From the NCBI GenBank assembly GCA_965249955.1, contig OZ252261.1:1922001-1986000 (forward strand): DNA of 64,000 bases, given 5' to 3'. A program made the translations under genes and the position numbers. Below the pieces are notes generated by a model that saw only the letters and a program-made list of their open reading frames with translations, did no database searches and was not told the DNA's origin. How positions within the stretch are numbered: position 1 is the first letter of the stretch; each line of letters opens with the position of its first letter. This stretch comes from SB11 sp965249955. GTDB taxonomy: Bacteria; Bacteroidota; Bacteroidia; UBA8524. Of this stretch, positions 9,958 through 19,741 are shown piece by piece.

Positions 9958-11670
9958 TTACGATAATTGATATTCGGCAAGGTTCATCAAATATTTGTGC
10001 ATAGCTTTTAGCCTGTCGTCAACCATTTTTTTGTTGTTAACATTGTTGGGGTCGCTTTTGTACAAATTCCATATATCTGTCCAGTAATAGTCTTGTGCCT
10101 GCCCCGAAAGAAGTATGGATTTGAGGAATGCTTTTTGGTTGGCCGAAATGTCAATAGCGTACAACATATCCAGCGTATGGTCTATCAGTTTATTAGGGTC
10201 GGCAGCATCAGTACCAAATTGGTTTGCAAACGCAATACTATCAATTATAAGGGTTTGTCCGTTGCGTTTATACCCTACATACACCATCAAATCAGTAAGC
10301 TGGTTTCGTTTGGGCAAGGTATCGCTGTTTATCCAAATTTCGTAGTATTGGGGCTCTTGGTAGTAAGCAGGCCAACCTGCTACATTGGGAGGGTCTAACA
10401 ACGATTGTTGTTGTATTGCGCCCACTGCCCAAACGTAGTTTAGAAATAAATATTCGGTGGTTACATCCGGGGCGGGTATTGATACATTAAACTGTTTGAG
10501 TAGCCCTATAGAAAGGTCGGTAGGGTTTTTTATCACACAACCTATATTGTTGGCATCGTAAAAATGTTCGCTTTTAAATAGTTTAGCCAATACAGGTTTA
10601 ATATCCCAATTGTTGTTTATAAACTCATCGGCAAGGGGCGTGATAATATTGTTTTCAATATCCGCATCAATTACATAATAGATAAAATATTTATACAGCT
10701 TGCGGCAAATGTAGCGTGCCACCTCTGTTTTGGTAAATATCATATCTATTAACTCGTTGGTTTCATCAGCACCTGCTGCGCCAGTTTTGCCTGTTATTAT
10801 TGTATTATTAAAGAATGATGAAAACTGTTTGTCTGTTATATCGTGCCTTGTGGCATCAAAATACGAGGCTACACTGGTGCGACTGTTTCTCCACCCAGTA
10901 AGCACTCTGGCAGCAGCCTTCACATCGGCTTCTGTATATTTACTGTCAGGCCCTTTGCCTAGTGTAAACAACTCTTGCAATTCGCGCCCGTAATTTTCAT
11001 CGGGGGCAGTTTTGGTGTTTACGTTGCCGTTTAAATAGCTAAGCATAGCGGGGTCGACCGTTACATCTTTAACCAGTTGCTTAAAATTTCCCAAAGCATC
11101 TGCACGCAGCATACTAAGGTGTTTGTAAGCGTAGTGAGCATCGTTATATATACCTACTTCAGTGGCAAAGTGGTTGTGCCAAAACAAAGTCATTTTTTCG
11201 CGTATGGTATTATCCCCCAGCATTTGTTGCACCCACCACGAGCGTAGCGATTGCGTGCGTTGGAAAGTAAAATTACCATCAGGTGCGGCATTTACCCACG
11301 TTTGTCCTAAGGGTACATTAGGGTCGGGGTTTGCAGTAGTTCCGTAGTTGTTTAGTGGCGGGGCAGGTGGGTTGTTATCTACATTCAATAGTAAATCAAC
11401 AGCGTCATTCATGCTCATACCCAAAACAGTATCCAGCAACTGCTTATTAAAACCAAAACAAGCGCGACGTAGCAAATGCGCTGCCTGTGTCTTTGTCCAT
11501 GCACCGGTGTACGTATTTAAACCTGTTGCAGCCAACTCCAAATCGGTAGGCAAGGTTTGATTTTGATATATGCCAATAGGCGCAGTTGCTGCGGGCAATT
11601 CATTTCCATCAATTGCCGTTGCAAGCGATTGCTTGGCTATATGTGCCCTAAAAAAATCTCGTCTGTTCAT
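9958..11670 (-). CDS. DUF1800 family protein
   Basis: 570 residues from ATG 11670 (MNRRDFFRAHIAKQS); a TTG two codons upstream is the less likely alternative. The N-terminus has a twin-arginine-like NRRDFF. DUF1800 hallmarks are AAHLLRRACFGF near 65, FWHNHFATE near 160, YGRELQELFTLG near 230 and ARVLTGW shortly after. It is co-oriented with the DUF1501 gene 24 nt downstream and the two are surely co-transcribed. Partners of this kind are exported together; the activity is unknown. Confidence 0.9.
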   Translation of the reverse strand: MNRRDFFRAHIAKQSLATAIDGNELPAATAPIGIYQNQTLPTDLELAATGLNTYTGAWTKTQAAHLLRRACFGFNKQLLDTVLGMSMNDAVDLLLNVDNNPPAPPLNNYGTTANPDPNVPLGQTWVNAAPDGNFTFQRTQSLRSWWVQQMLGDNTIREKMTLFWHNHFATEVGIYNDAHYAYKHLSMLRADALGNFKQLVKDVTVDPAMLSYLNGNVNTKTAPDENYGRELQELFTLGKGPDSKYTEADVKAAARVLTGWRNSRTSVASYFDATRHDITDKQFSSFFNNTIITGKTGAAGADETNELIDMIFTKTEVARYICRKLYKYFIYYVIDADIENNIITPLADEFINNNWDIKPVLAKLFKSEHFYDANNIGCVIKNPTDLSIGLLKQFNVSIPAPDVTTEYLFLNYVWAVGAIQQQSLLDPPNVAGWPAYYQEPQYYEIWINSDTLPKRNQLTDLMVYVGYKRNGQTLIIDSIAFANQFGTDAADPNKLIDHTLDMLYAIDISANQKAFLKSILLSGQAQDYYWTDIWNLYKSDPNNVNNKKMVDDRLKAMHKYLMNLAEYQLS

Positions 11671-11816
11671 ACGCAATAAAGGTTAGTACTGCCTGTGCTT
11701 TTTGCAAGGTTTATTGTTTTGACTGCAAAACCCAAAAAAGGTTTACAAGCAAGTTAGATTTTTTTTTCTGATGATAGAAAAGCTATTTTTTTGAGAGAAG
11801 AAATGCCAAAAGCATT

Positions 11817-12398
11817 TTAGGCTTGTAGTGATGCAATTGTGATAGCTACTACATCGGTAAGATTTTTTTTATCCGTGCCGGCACGAAGGCTCACCTGTAT
11901 ACCCGTCATAGTGTTGTATATATAATGCGCTAGTTGTGTGGCCTCAATATTTTTTTTTATTTCGCCCAGCTTTTGTCCTTTTGTTATGCCAATGGTTAGT
12001 GTGTTTACCACCTCGTCGGTATTTTGGCAAATCAAACCTTTTACCTTTTCATTATTAGTTGATAATTCGGTGGCCGCATTAACCAAAAAGCAACCTTTAG
12101 CATCATCATTTACTATGCCTGTAAGTATTCCTCCAAAAATGGCTTTTATGGCTTGCAAGGGCGAAGGTATATTAGTAAAAGCATCGCAAATAGAGGCCGA
12201 TTGATGTGTTTTGTACGAACTAAGTGCGGCACAAAACAAGGCTTCTTTATCGCCAAAAGTATCGTACATACTAGAGCGACTAATACCCAAACCATCTACC
12301 AAATCTTGCATACTGGTAGCATTGTAGCCCTTAGCCCAAAACAAGTCCATTGCCTTTTTCAGTACTTGCTCTTTGTCAAACTCTTTGGTGCGCGCCAT
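11817..12398 (-). CDS. TetR/AcrR family transcriptional regulator
   Basis: 193 residues. The N-terminal helix-turn-helix is clear (KAMDLFWAKGYNATSMQDLV, then LGISRSSMYDTFGDKEALF). The C-terminal ligand domain resembles TetR members that control short-chain dehydrogenases. The gene lies 80 nt downstream of an SDR gene on the same strand and has its own promoter (-7 box TAGCTTTG on the minus strand, plus positions 12431-12438) overlapped upstream by an operator-like palindrome that is repeated twice before the SDR gene. It therefore most likely represses itself and the dehydrogenase. Its inducer is unknown. Confidence 0.92.
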   Translation of the reverse strand: MARTKEFDKEQVLKKAMDLFWAKGYNATSMQDLVDGLGISRSSMYDTFGDKEALFCAALSSYKTHQSASICDAFTNIPSPLQAIKAIFGGILTGIVNDDAKGCFLVNAATELSTNNEKVKGLICQNTDEVVNTLTIGITKGQKLGEIKKNIEATQLAHYIYNTMTGIQVSLRAGTDKKNLTDVVAITIASLQA

Positions 12399-12430
12399 AT
12401 AAAAAAATGCAGCTTTGCTGTAGTATACAA

Positions 12431-12459
12431 CAAAGCTACATAAACGGAATTATCGTTCC
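12431..12459 (-). promoter_or_regulatory. tetR promoter with TetR-type operator palindrome
   Basis: On the minus strand GGAACGATAATTCC (12446-12459) covers the -33 region, and TAGCTTTG (12431-12438) matches the Bacteroidota -7 box TAnnTTTG. The spacing matches the SDR promoter upstream. The operator belongs to a three-copy set with consensus GGAACRATnATTCC. Confidence 0.75.
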
Positions 12460-12478
12460 AATTTTGAGGTAAATTTTT

Positions 12479-13231
12479 TTAACCTCTTAGCATCAGTCCA
12501 CCATCAATAGTGTACTCGGCACCGGTAATAAAACTTGCATTTTCACTACTCAAAAAGCTAACCAGTTTGGCTACCTCGTGGTCTTCGCCAAAACGTTTTA
12601 AAGCTATCCCTTCACTCAGTGAAGCCGCAAAGCCATCAAGAGCTTCTTGAGGTAAGCCTGTTTTACCAAAAATTGGTGTTTTAATAGGCCCGGGGCAAAC
12701 TGCATTTACGCGTATGCCTTTTGGGGCAAGCTCGGCGGCGGCAGTGCGCATAACTGAGTTTAAACCTGCTTTGCTGGCTGCATACGCCATAGTATTAGCC
12801 ATACCTGTATATGCGTTTACTGATGACAAGAAAGTTACTGATGAACCATGTTTAAGCAAAGGCAAAAACTTTTGTAGTGTAAACACAGCGCCTTTTAGGT
12901 TAATATCCATTATGTGGTCATACTCTTCTTCGGCCAAAAACTCAAGTGGTGCAAATGAGGCTACCCCTGCATTTATAAAAAGTATATCAACAGTACCGTA
13001 TTGGGCTTTTACCTTTTCTACCAGTGTATTGGTGTCGGCTAGTTGAGCTTGGTCGGCTACAATGCCAATGGTCTCGTTACCTAGTTTTTCGGCAGCCTCG
13101 GCTACCGCTTCAGCCCTGCGGCCTGTAATAATTACTTTGGCACCTTGTGCAATAAGGTCTTGTGCAGTAGCAAAGCCAATGCCGCTGTTTCCGCCGGTTA
13201 CAACGGCAATTTTGTTTTTTAAGTTGCTCAT
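12479..13231 (-). CDS. SDR family NAD(P)-dependent oxidoreductase
   Basis: 250 residues from ATG 13231 (MSNLKNKIAVVTGGNSGIGF). The frame stays open upstream, but that part would run through the promoter and operators and looks non-coding. Classical short-chain dehydrogenase motifs are TGGNSGIG (cofactor loop), NAG after LFIN, catalytic Ser in FLSSVNAYTG, YAASKAG (YxxxK) and PGPIKTPIFG, ending in TGAEYTIDGGLML. It probably reduces a small carbonyl compound; the substrate is unknown. The TetR gene follows on the same strand and three shared operators indicate joint control. Confidence 0.92.
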   Translation of the reverse strand: MSNLKNKIAVVTGGNSGIGFATAQDLIAQGAKVIITGRRAEAVAEAAEKLGNETIGIVADQAQLADTNTLVEKVKAQYGTVDILFINAGVASFAPLEFLAEEEYDHIMDINLKGAVFTLQKFLPLLKHGSSVTFLSSVNAYTGMANTMAYAASKAGLNSVMRTAAAELAPKGIRVNAVCPGPIKTPIFGKTGLPQEALDGFAASLSEGIALKRFGEDHEVAKLVSFLSSENASFITGAEYTIDGGLMLRG

Positions 13232-13254
13232 AATGTATTTAAAATTTCTTATAT

Positions 13255-13302
13255 GGAATAATCGTTCCGCAAATGTATGTAATACGGAATGATTGTTCCA
13301 AA
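13255..13302 (-). promoter_or_regulatory. SDR promoter flanked by two TetR operators
   Basis: Minus-strand reading: -33 TTTG (13299-13302), -7 box TACATTTG (13270-13277), 21 nt apart. Operator GGAACAATCATTCC (13286-13299) sits on the -33 region and GGAACGATTATTCC (13255-13268) on the expected transcription start. The operators repeat at 31 bp, about three helical turns, so both would face the same side of the DNA. Confidence 0.8.
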
Positions 13303-13448
13303 TAAAATTGCAAAGAGAATTTAAAGGGCTGATTTTAATGGCGAAAAAATTTGAAAAGAAGGGATAATGGAGGGCAAAATAAGCCCGAAACAAAGGCTAC
13401 TTTTTTGTAAACACATGGTAAAGCAACAAAAGGCTATCGTTTTTTGTA

Positions 13449-13456
13449 TATTTTTG
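13449..13456 (+). promoter_or_regulatory. -7 promoter box for the GT2 gene
   Basis: TATTTTTG fits TAnnTTTG and ends 12 nt before the ATG at 13469. It supports that ATG over the longer open frame starting at 13367. Confidence 0.55.
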
Positions 13457-13468
13457 CCCACAACAACT

Positions 13469-14200
13469 ATGAGCCAACCCCTCCATATAGTAGTACCGTG
13501 CTATAATCCTTTTGAGGGGTGGGAGGTGCAGCTTGCTCAACACTTTAAAAATATACAGGCACAGTTGCCGCAATACGCCATTGAGGCGGTATTGGTAAAC
13601 GATGCTTCGCAAACGGGTATTAACAATACCCAAATTGAATACCTGAAAAAAGAACTTCCATTATTTTCATACATCAGTTACACGGAAAATCAAGGTAAAG
13701 GTTATGCTTTAAGAGAGGGCGTAAAAACCCTTAACGATGGGTTGATATTGTATACCGATATTGATTTTCCGTACGAGTACGATAGTATGCTAAAAATATT
13801 GCAAAGTTTAGAAGCAGGAAGTGATATAGCTGTGGGCACACGCGATGACGGGTATTATGAAAACACTCCCACAAAGCGCAAATGGATATCGAAAATAGTA
13901 CGTTTTGTATTTCGCACTGTTTTTAGATTGCCAATTACCGATACGCAATGCGGCCTGAAGGGTTTTAACCAAAAGGGAAAACAGGTGTTTTTAAAAACTA
14001 CCATAAACCGTTTTTTGTTTGATATGGAGTTTATAGCCCTTGCCAGTAAAAACAAAAGTGTAGTAATGAAACCTGTGCATGTGGAGCTGCGAAAAAACGT
14101 AGTTTTTTCGCGCATGAACATAAAAATACTGACCAGCGAATTTTGGAACTTTATAAAAATATTGCGCATAGTGCGCCGCCACGTACCCGATAATGGATAG
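13469..14200 (+). CDS. Family 2 glycosyltransferase
   Basis: 243 residues from ATG 13469 (MSQPLHIVVPCYNPFEGWEV). GT-A motifs are VVPCYNP, VLVNDAS, ENQGKGYALREGV, the metal-binding DID in LYTDIDFPYEYD, and CGLKGFNQKG near 175. The pattern resembles dolichyl/undecaprenyl-phosphate glucosyltransferases (DPG-synthase-like), which charge a lipid carrier on the cytosolic face. It overlaps the next membrane protein by 8 nt, so the two probably act in one glycan pathway. Donor and acceptor are not evident. Confidence 0.9.
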   Translation: MSQPLHIVVPCYNPFEGWEVQLAQHFKNIQAQLPQYAIEAVLVNDASQTGINNTQIEYLKKELPLFSYISYTENQGKGYALREGVKTLNDGLILYTDIDFPYEYDSMLKILQSLEAGSDIAVGTRDDGYYENTPTKRKWISKIVRFVFRTVFRLPITDTQCGLKGFNQKGKQVFLKTTINRFLFDMEFIALASKNKSVVMKPVHVELRKNVVFSRMNIKILTSEFWNFIKILRIVRRHVPDNG

Positions 14201-16418
14201 GCCAAAGAAATTGGGATATTGGTGGGCCTTTGGCTTGGGATGTGTCATTATACTGGCATTTTACGGACGTTTTGTGTTTAGCCCCAACAGTTATTTATTT
14301 AGTGAAGGAGGCGACGGATTAAAAAACTACTACACCTTTGCTTGGCACGTAAACTACGATAGTAGCTATACCCACTTTAGGGGGATGAACTATCCCTATG
14401 GCGAGCACGTGGTTTTTACCGACAACCAGCCACTAATAAGCAATATTGCTCGTTTTGTACACCTTAATATTACCCCTGTGGGGCACTATGCAATAGGCAT
14501 AAACAACTTGCTGCTTTTTGTGGGGCTGCTAATTACCGTTTTGGTATTGTATAAGCTATTGTTTGCGCTTACGCACAATCCACGTATTTCTGTTGCGGGG
14601 GCAATAGTACTGGCCATGCTATCGCCACAAATAAATAGGTTTAACGGGCATTTTGCTTTAGCCTATTGCTTTGTTATACCGCTATACATTTGGTGGATGT
14701 ATAATTTTTTTCATCAACCCAATTGGCGCACCAGTAGGGCAATGGGTATACTAATGCTGTTGCTGCTTTTTGTACACGTATATTATTTGGTAATTGTGGG
14801 TGCGTTGCTGCTTTCTATGTGGTTGGTTATTCTTATTAGCGAAAGTCCGCGTATTAACATATTTACAGCCATACCTCACTTGTTTATTCAAGTGGCGTTG
14901 CCTTTTGCTGCTTATTTTATTTGGCTAAAAGTAACTGATAATATTGCCGACCGCCCTACCCAACCCTATGGTATAGTTGAGTATGCTGCCTATTGGGAAG
15001 GTTTATTATTACCGTTAGATTTTGAATATTTTAAACCCCTAAAGGCTGCACTTGGCGTTCGCAAAGTATCAGTAGAAACAATTGCTTATGCAGGTTTCCC
15101 TGCTTTGCTCTTTATTTTATGGGGAATAATAAGCGGTGTACGAAGAATATTTAGGCGAAGAAAAAGGGTGATTGTGCCTACCAATAAAATTATAGAAACA
15201 CCCTACAACCAACGCTTTATGGTAGCCTTGCTATGGGCAGTTTGTATTGTGTTTGTGTACGCAGCCTTTGTGCCCTATTTGTTTAATATACCTGCCATAT
15301 CAAAATACTTGGGCTTGCTAAAGCAGTTTCGAAGTTTGGGGCGTTTGCTTTGGGTGGTTTTTTATGGGCTTAATCTTTTTATTATTTGGTACGTATACCA
15401 AAAAACAAGGCACAAAATAAAACTGGTGTGGGTGCCTTATGCGCTACTATTAGTTTTTGCTATTGAGGGTATTGTATTTAATGTGCACAACTCGGCATTG
15501 ATAAATAACCCGTATGAGCCTCAACAATGGACACCCCAAAAGGTAAATGCCAAAAACTATAAATCGATAATTTCATTGCCTTTCTTTCACGAAGGATCAG
15601 AAAATATTGGGGCAACACCACCAAACGACAGAATTGTAGAGCAAAGCCTTTTGCTATCGATGCAAACAGGTATACCCCTAAATGCGGTGAAAATGAGCCG
15701 TACATCGCTTGGTGAAACTTTGCAGCAATTGGAAATGGGCTACGAGTACACCCAAATACCCCGCCCCATGCAAGGGGGAGCTAAAAAGCCATTTTTACTA
15801 TTGCAATACATTAGCGATAGCACCACACTGCCTGAGCTTACCGAAATGCAGCCCATAGCAGCAACCGATAGTTTTAGACTATACCGTTTTAGCCCCAAAA
15901 TATTAGAAGTGGTATTGCTAAAACGTGCGGCTACTATTGACCGTGAAGCGCAAACCCAGTTAAACAGCCTGTATTATTTTAACGGGTACGAAGATACAAA
16001 GGCTGAAAAAGCATTTACAGGTACAGGAGCTTTGGCAAAAAGTGCTGCTGAAACAATTACCCTTGCCGATACTACTTGCTTGTATTGCGGCGATAGCCTA
16101 TCGGTATCGTTTTGGATATATGCCCACATGGAAGGGTTGCCCCAACTAAAACTATTGGTAAAAGAAGGCAAACAAATTACCCGCATACACATACCCAACC
16201 ACGTAAAAGCCTTTAACAACGATTGGATGTTGGTAGAGTATACCTACAAGCCCAAAAGCAAAAAACTGCACTTGCAACTTATTAAAGAAGGCGCGGCCAA
16301 AGGCCAAACTATATTTATAGATAATTTGCTGGTACGTGCCGCGCAATACGATGTATTGCAACGTACACCTGATTTTGCAGCAAAAAACAATCGATATTAT
16401 TCATTAAACAATCCCTAG
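14193..16418 (+). CDS. Large multi-spanning membrane protein, GT-C/YfhO-like
   Basis: 741 residues. Roughly ten hydrophobic segments occupy residues 10-420, preceded by a periplasmic-type loop with EGGDGLKNYYTFAWHV and MNYPYGEHVVFTDNQPL. The C-terminal 300 residues are soluble and probably periplasmic. The topology fits lipid-linked-sugar glycosyltransferases of the GT-C fold or YfhO-like proteins, but no catalytic residues can be assigned with certainty. It starts within the last codons of the GT2 gene and is followed closely by another membrane protein of similar type. Confidence 0.7.
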   Translation: MDRPKKLGYWWAFGLGCVIILAFYGRFVFSPNSYLFSEGGDGLKNYYTFAWHVNYDSSYTHFRGMNYPYGEHVVFTDNQPLISNIARFVHLNITPVGHYAIGINNLLLFVGLLITVLVLYKLLFALTHNPRISVAGAIVLAMLSPQINRFNGHFALAYCFVIPLYIWWMYNFFHQPNWRTSRAMGILMLLLLFVHVYYLVIVGALLLSMWLVILISESPRINIFTAIPHLFIQVALPFAAYFIWLKVTDNIADRPTQPYGIVEYAAYWEGLLLPLDFEYFKPLKAALGVRKVSVETIAYAGFPALLFILWGIISGVRRIFRRRKRVIVPTNKIIETPYNQRFMVALLWAVCIVFVYAAFVPYLFNIPAISKYLGLLKQFRSLGRLLWVVFYGLNLFIIWYVYQKTRHKIKLVWVPYALLLVFAIEGIVFNVHNSALINNPYEPQQWTPQKVNAKNYKSIISLPFFHEGSENIGATPPNDRIVEQSLLLSMQTGIPLNAVKMSRTSLGETLQQLEMGYEYTQIPRPMQGGAKKPFLLLQYISDSTTLPELTEMQPIAATDSFRLYRFSPKILEVVLLKRAATIDREAQTQLNSLYYFNGYEDTKAEKAFTGTGALAKSAAETITLADTTCLYCGDSLSVSFWIYAHMEGLPQLKLLVKEGKQITRIHIPNHVKAFNNDWMLVEYTYKPKSKKLHLQLIKEGAAKGQTIFIDNLLVRAAQYDVLQRTPDFAAKNNRYYSLNNP

Positions 16419-16454
16419 GGCAATTGTCAGCTTTTGACCTTAGTTTTGCAGCCA

Positions 16455-17894
16455 GTGCGAATAAAACAAGATAACATAGCTTTAGTACTTTTAGCAATAC
16501 TGCTGGCAGGTTTTGCTTGGTTGGCTTCTATATCAACAGGTACAGAAGGAGGCGAAGACAGCTTTATGCATTATTTGCTTGCCCGCTACGTGCCACAGCA
16601 CCCTCAAAACCTGTTAGACCATTGGGGTAAACCTCTTTTCACTCTTTTAGCTTCTCCTTTTGCTCAATTGGGCTTTACAGGAGCTAAAATATACAACTGT
16701 TTGGTAGGGGTGCTAAGTGCTTGGTATACCTATAAAACCGCCGAAAGGCTAGGCATGAAAACCGCTTTGGCAAGTATAATACTGTTGTTGTTTGCCCCTA
16801 TGTATTTTTTGGGCCTCAATTCATCACTAACAGAATTTACTTTTAGCTTGGTGCTTATTGCGGGCTTTTACTACATCACTGCCGATAGGTTTTATGTAGC
16901 CGCAATTATACTCTCGTTCCTTCCTTTTGCCCGTACTGAGGGTTTTATACTGCTGCCTATAATTGGGTTGTATTTTATTTGGCAAAAAAAATATATACAG
17001 CTGCTGTTTTTGGGCTTAGGACTTGTAGTATATAGTACTATAGGAGCTTTTTACCACTACCACGATTTTTTTTGGGTGTTTACTCAAAACCCATATGCAG
17101 GAAAGAACGGTGTGTATGGGCATAGCGATAATTTTTGGCACTTTGCCGCAGGCTACCGCGATATTATTGGCGAACCTCAAAAGTGGCTGTTTATCATCGG
17201 TTTTGTTTCGTTTCTTTTCAAAGTAAACCGTGCTTCAAAAACAGGCATTGAAAAAACCGATAATATCTTTAAATATTGGCTGTTACTTGTAACGTGTGTA
17301 CTGGCCTATTTTATGGCACACAGCATTGTATGGTACTATGGCATACAAGGCTCGGCAGGTTTATTGCGTGTAATGGCAGGTATACTACCTCTATTAACAC
17401 TAATAAGCACTAGAGGCTTAGAAGCTATTTATACCCCTTTTCAGATTAATAAAAACTTAAGGCTGGCACTGGTATTTACCATACTGTTTTATGTGGTAGA
17501 GTACCCTAGAATAAGCTACAATTTACCTGTGCACTTGGGTGCCGAAGAAACGCTTTTGTACGAGGCGGGCACATGGTATAAAAGCAGCGAATACAAAAAG
17601 CCCGATACCAAAGTATATTATTTTGCCCCAACCGTTGCCCTTGCTTTTGATATTGATCCTTTTGACTCTAACCAGCGCGCTTACTTGCACGATGCAAAGC
17701 GAAGTAACGAAGTACCCGCAGGTAGTATTATTGTGTACGATATGCACTTTGGTCCTAACGAGTGCGAGTTTCCATTAGCTGACATACAAAGCAATCCCGA
17801 TTTTGAATTGCTAAAACATTTTGTGCCTCAAAACCCATTTAAAACTATGGGCGATGCTGAGTATGAAATATATATTTTTAGAAAAAGAAGTTAG
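16455..17894 (+). CDS. GT-C-like integral membrane glycosyltransferase
   Basis: About 479 residues. The start is uncertain: GTG 16455 is chosen, but TTG 16434 and TTG 16446 are in frame, and a TAGTTTTG -7-like box lies at 16441-16448. The segment GGEDSFMHYLLARYVPQHP with an acidic pair after the first helix is the usual GT-C active loop, and FLPFARTEGFILLP recalls mannosyltransferase-type proteins. About ten membrane helices follow, then a short soluble tail. It probably transfers a sugar from a lipid carrier as the last step of the 13.4-17.9 kb cluster. It converges with the next gene, leaving 3 nt between stops. Confidence 0.72.
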   Translation: MRIKQDNIALVLLAILLAGFAWLASISTGTEGGEDSFMHYLLARYVPQHPQNLLDHWGKPLFTLLASPFAQLGFTGAKIYNCLVGVLSAWYTYKTAERLGMKTALASIILLLFAPMYFLGLNSSLTEFTFSLVLIAGFYYITADRFYVAAIILSFLPFARTEGFILLPIIGLYFIWQKKYIQLLFLGLGLVVYSTIGAFYHYHDFFWVFTQNPYAGKNGVYGHSDNFWHFAAGYRDIIGEPQKWLFIIGFVSFLFKVNRASKTGIEKTDNIFKYWLLLVTCVLAYFMAHSIVWYYGIQGSAGLLRVMAGILPLLTLISTRGLEAIYTPFQINKNLRLALVFTILFYVVEYPRISYNLPVHLGAEETLLYEAGTWYKSSEYKKPDTKVYYFAPTVALAFDIDPFDSNQRAYLHDAKRSNEVPAGSIIVYDMHFGPNECEFPLADIQSNPDFELLKHFVPQNPFKTMGDAEYEIYIFRKRS

Positions 17895-17897
17895 TTT

Positions 17898-19718
17898 TTA
17901 AAGGAAATTAAAGCCCAGCGAAGCCCCTACAGTATACGCTGATAGTGAGAAACGAGGCGTGCCACCTATAATTTCACCGTTTCTTCTCCACGATTGTTTT
18001 GATAAATCGGCTTGGTAGTGTGCAAAAAAGCCTAGTGTTGCTCTATTAATATACACACGTAAATCAATACCGGCATTAATAAAAAAGCCGGGGTTTGTGT
18101 ATACAGTGGCTCGGTTTTTCCCCAACACATCTTTATTAGCATTATTTGTAAAATCTTCGCGGCTTTCCAGTTTCCAGCGTTCGTAACCTATACCCAAAAA
18201 GGGAGCTAAATCTATACGACGGCTTTTAATAATATCTTTACCAAATTGGGAGGCTATTCTAAACCCTTTTAGGGTAATGCTTGATGAATCGTTTAGTTTT
18301 TTATCGACGGGTAAAAAGAAGAAAAACGAATTTTTATAATTCAGTCCTTTATTTTGGGTCAATAAAAACGACACACCAAAAAACTGTGGTTCGTTAGTAA
18401 AATTGGTGTTTAAAGCCTTGTTTAGTGCGTCAAAATTGTAACCGCTTATGCCGCCTTCGGCAACAATGCCGGTTCGAGTAGGACTATGAAAAGAGTCGTA
18501 TGCACTTTCTTCATCTTCATCACCGCCGTCGTATTTAAGATTATTAATAATAACAGCGTTAAAACGTTGCTGAAACTTGGTGTTTATATTGTTGGTCGAG
18601 TCTAATAAATACAATGTAAGTTTCTCTTTTTCTGATTTTTTAGCAAGAGTGTTAATCCCTTCATTTAAAGTGCTTAAGTCTTCATAAAAATCATACATCT
18701 GCGGGTAAAAAATAGCACACGAAAATACTTTGCCCGCCAACTGAGGGTTAGCACTTGTATTAATGCGTGTGGCTAAAGAATTGAAGTAATAATAAGGGCA
18801 CTCGGCTTTTTCGCGACTGCGTTGGGTGTGGCACCTGCCAAATTGCCCGTAGGCTTTTATATCGTCACTTTCAGAAAAAAGGGCTTGCAAAGCATGCTCC
18901 ATGCGGCTTTCTCTAAAAAGCGCATATTGTGCTGTGCCTTCTAATTCTCTCCAATAATAAAACTCAGTTATATTGTTTATAGTGGTTTCATAATCCGTAA
19001 AGTTTTCGCCTAAAAACGGCTTGTATTTCTCTTTATGGGCAACAAAGTTGGCAAGTACAAGTTTAAGGGTAAGCGAGGCATTAATGCTGTTTTTATTTGG
19101 AATGTAATCATCGCTTCCAAAACCATAACCATCTTCATCGTCAAAAAAATCACTACGTGTTCTGTTGTTATCAAAAAATTCGGATAGTGATTTAATGGCA
19201 TCGGCTGTTACCAAAATAGAATCGTGGGCGGTGTTTCTATCGGGCAATAACATTTCTAGCTTTTTCACTGCAAACAATGGCGAACGTTCAATATCAACCC
19301 CACTAACACTAAATTTTTCATCCTCGCCCAACGAAGTGTAGAAGCTGCGCAAACCTTCTACCTGTTGGTAATATTCTTTGTACAAAAACTTCTCAAGTAT
19401 TTGCTGCGAAACACTATCTCCATTTTGCACAAAGTTGTTAATAATATGGCCTAAGCCTTCGCCAAACTCTACTAAAAGCACACGCACGCCAGCGGTTTTG
19501 TGTAGGTATTTGAACATTTTAAGCTCAAGCAAAGAGTTACTTTTACGAAAACGGTGGTCTTCGCCCGTAAAAAACAGACGGTAGTTTTGTAGTAGCGAGT
19601 CGTTAAGCAATCCAAACGATTCAAACTCGTCGTTATCGTCAATATTTAATACAGCATTTTGTTGTGCTTGGGCACTGAAACAAAAAACGGATAATAAAAC
19701 AAAAATGATTTTTTTCAT
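17898..19718 (-). CDS. Secreted protein with erythromycin-esterase-like N-part and beta-rich C-part
   Basis: 606 residues with a signal peptide (MKKIIFVLLSVFCFSAQAQ). The first 400 residues contain FFTGEDHRFRKSNSLLELK and VRVLLVEFGEGLGH, a GExH-type pattern like that of the EreA/ChaN-TraB superfamily, and a later GRCHTQRSREKAE. The last 150 residues alternate polar and hydrophobic residues and end in an aromatic-rich strand (SLSAYTVGASLGFNFL), as outer-membrane beta-barrels do. The assignment is tentative: distant resemblance by eye, no catalytic proof. It may instead be an uncharacterised Bacteroidota envelope protein. Confidence 0.5.
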   Translation of the reverse strand: MKKIIFVLLSVFCFSAQAQQNAVLNIDDNDEFESFGLLNDSLLQNYRLFFTGEDHRFRKSNSLLELKMFKYLHKTAGVRVLLVEFGEGLGHIINNFVQNGDSVSQQILEKFLYKEYYQQVEGLRSFYTSLGEDEKFSVSGVDIERSPLFAVKKLEMLLPDRNTAHDSILVTADAIKSLSEFFDNNRTRSDFFDDEDGYGFGSDDYIPNKNSINASLTLKLVLANFVAHKEKYKPFLGENFTDYETTINNITEFYYWRELEGTAQYALFRESRMEHALQALFSESDDIKAYGQFGRCHTQRSREKAECPYYYFNSLATRINTSANPQLAGKVFSCAIFYPQMYDFYEDLSTLNEGINTLAKKSEKEKLTLYLLDSTNNINTKFQQRFNAVIINNLKYDGGDEDEESAYDSFHSPTRTGIVAEGGISGYNFDALNKALNTNFTNEPQFFGVSFLLTQNKGLNYKNSFFFFLPVDKKLNDSSSITLKGFRIASQFGKDIIKSRRIDLAPFLGIGYERWKLESREDFTNNANKDVLGKNRATVYTNPGFFINAGIDLRVYINRATLGFFAHYQADLSKQSWRRNGEIIGGTPRFSLSAYTVGASLGFNFL

Positions 19719-19741
19719 TCAAAGTGCCACAAAGGGCGGGC

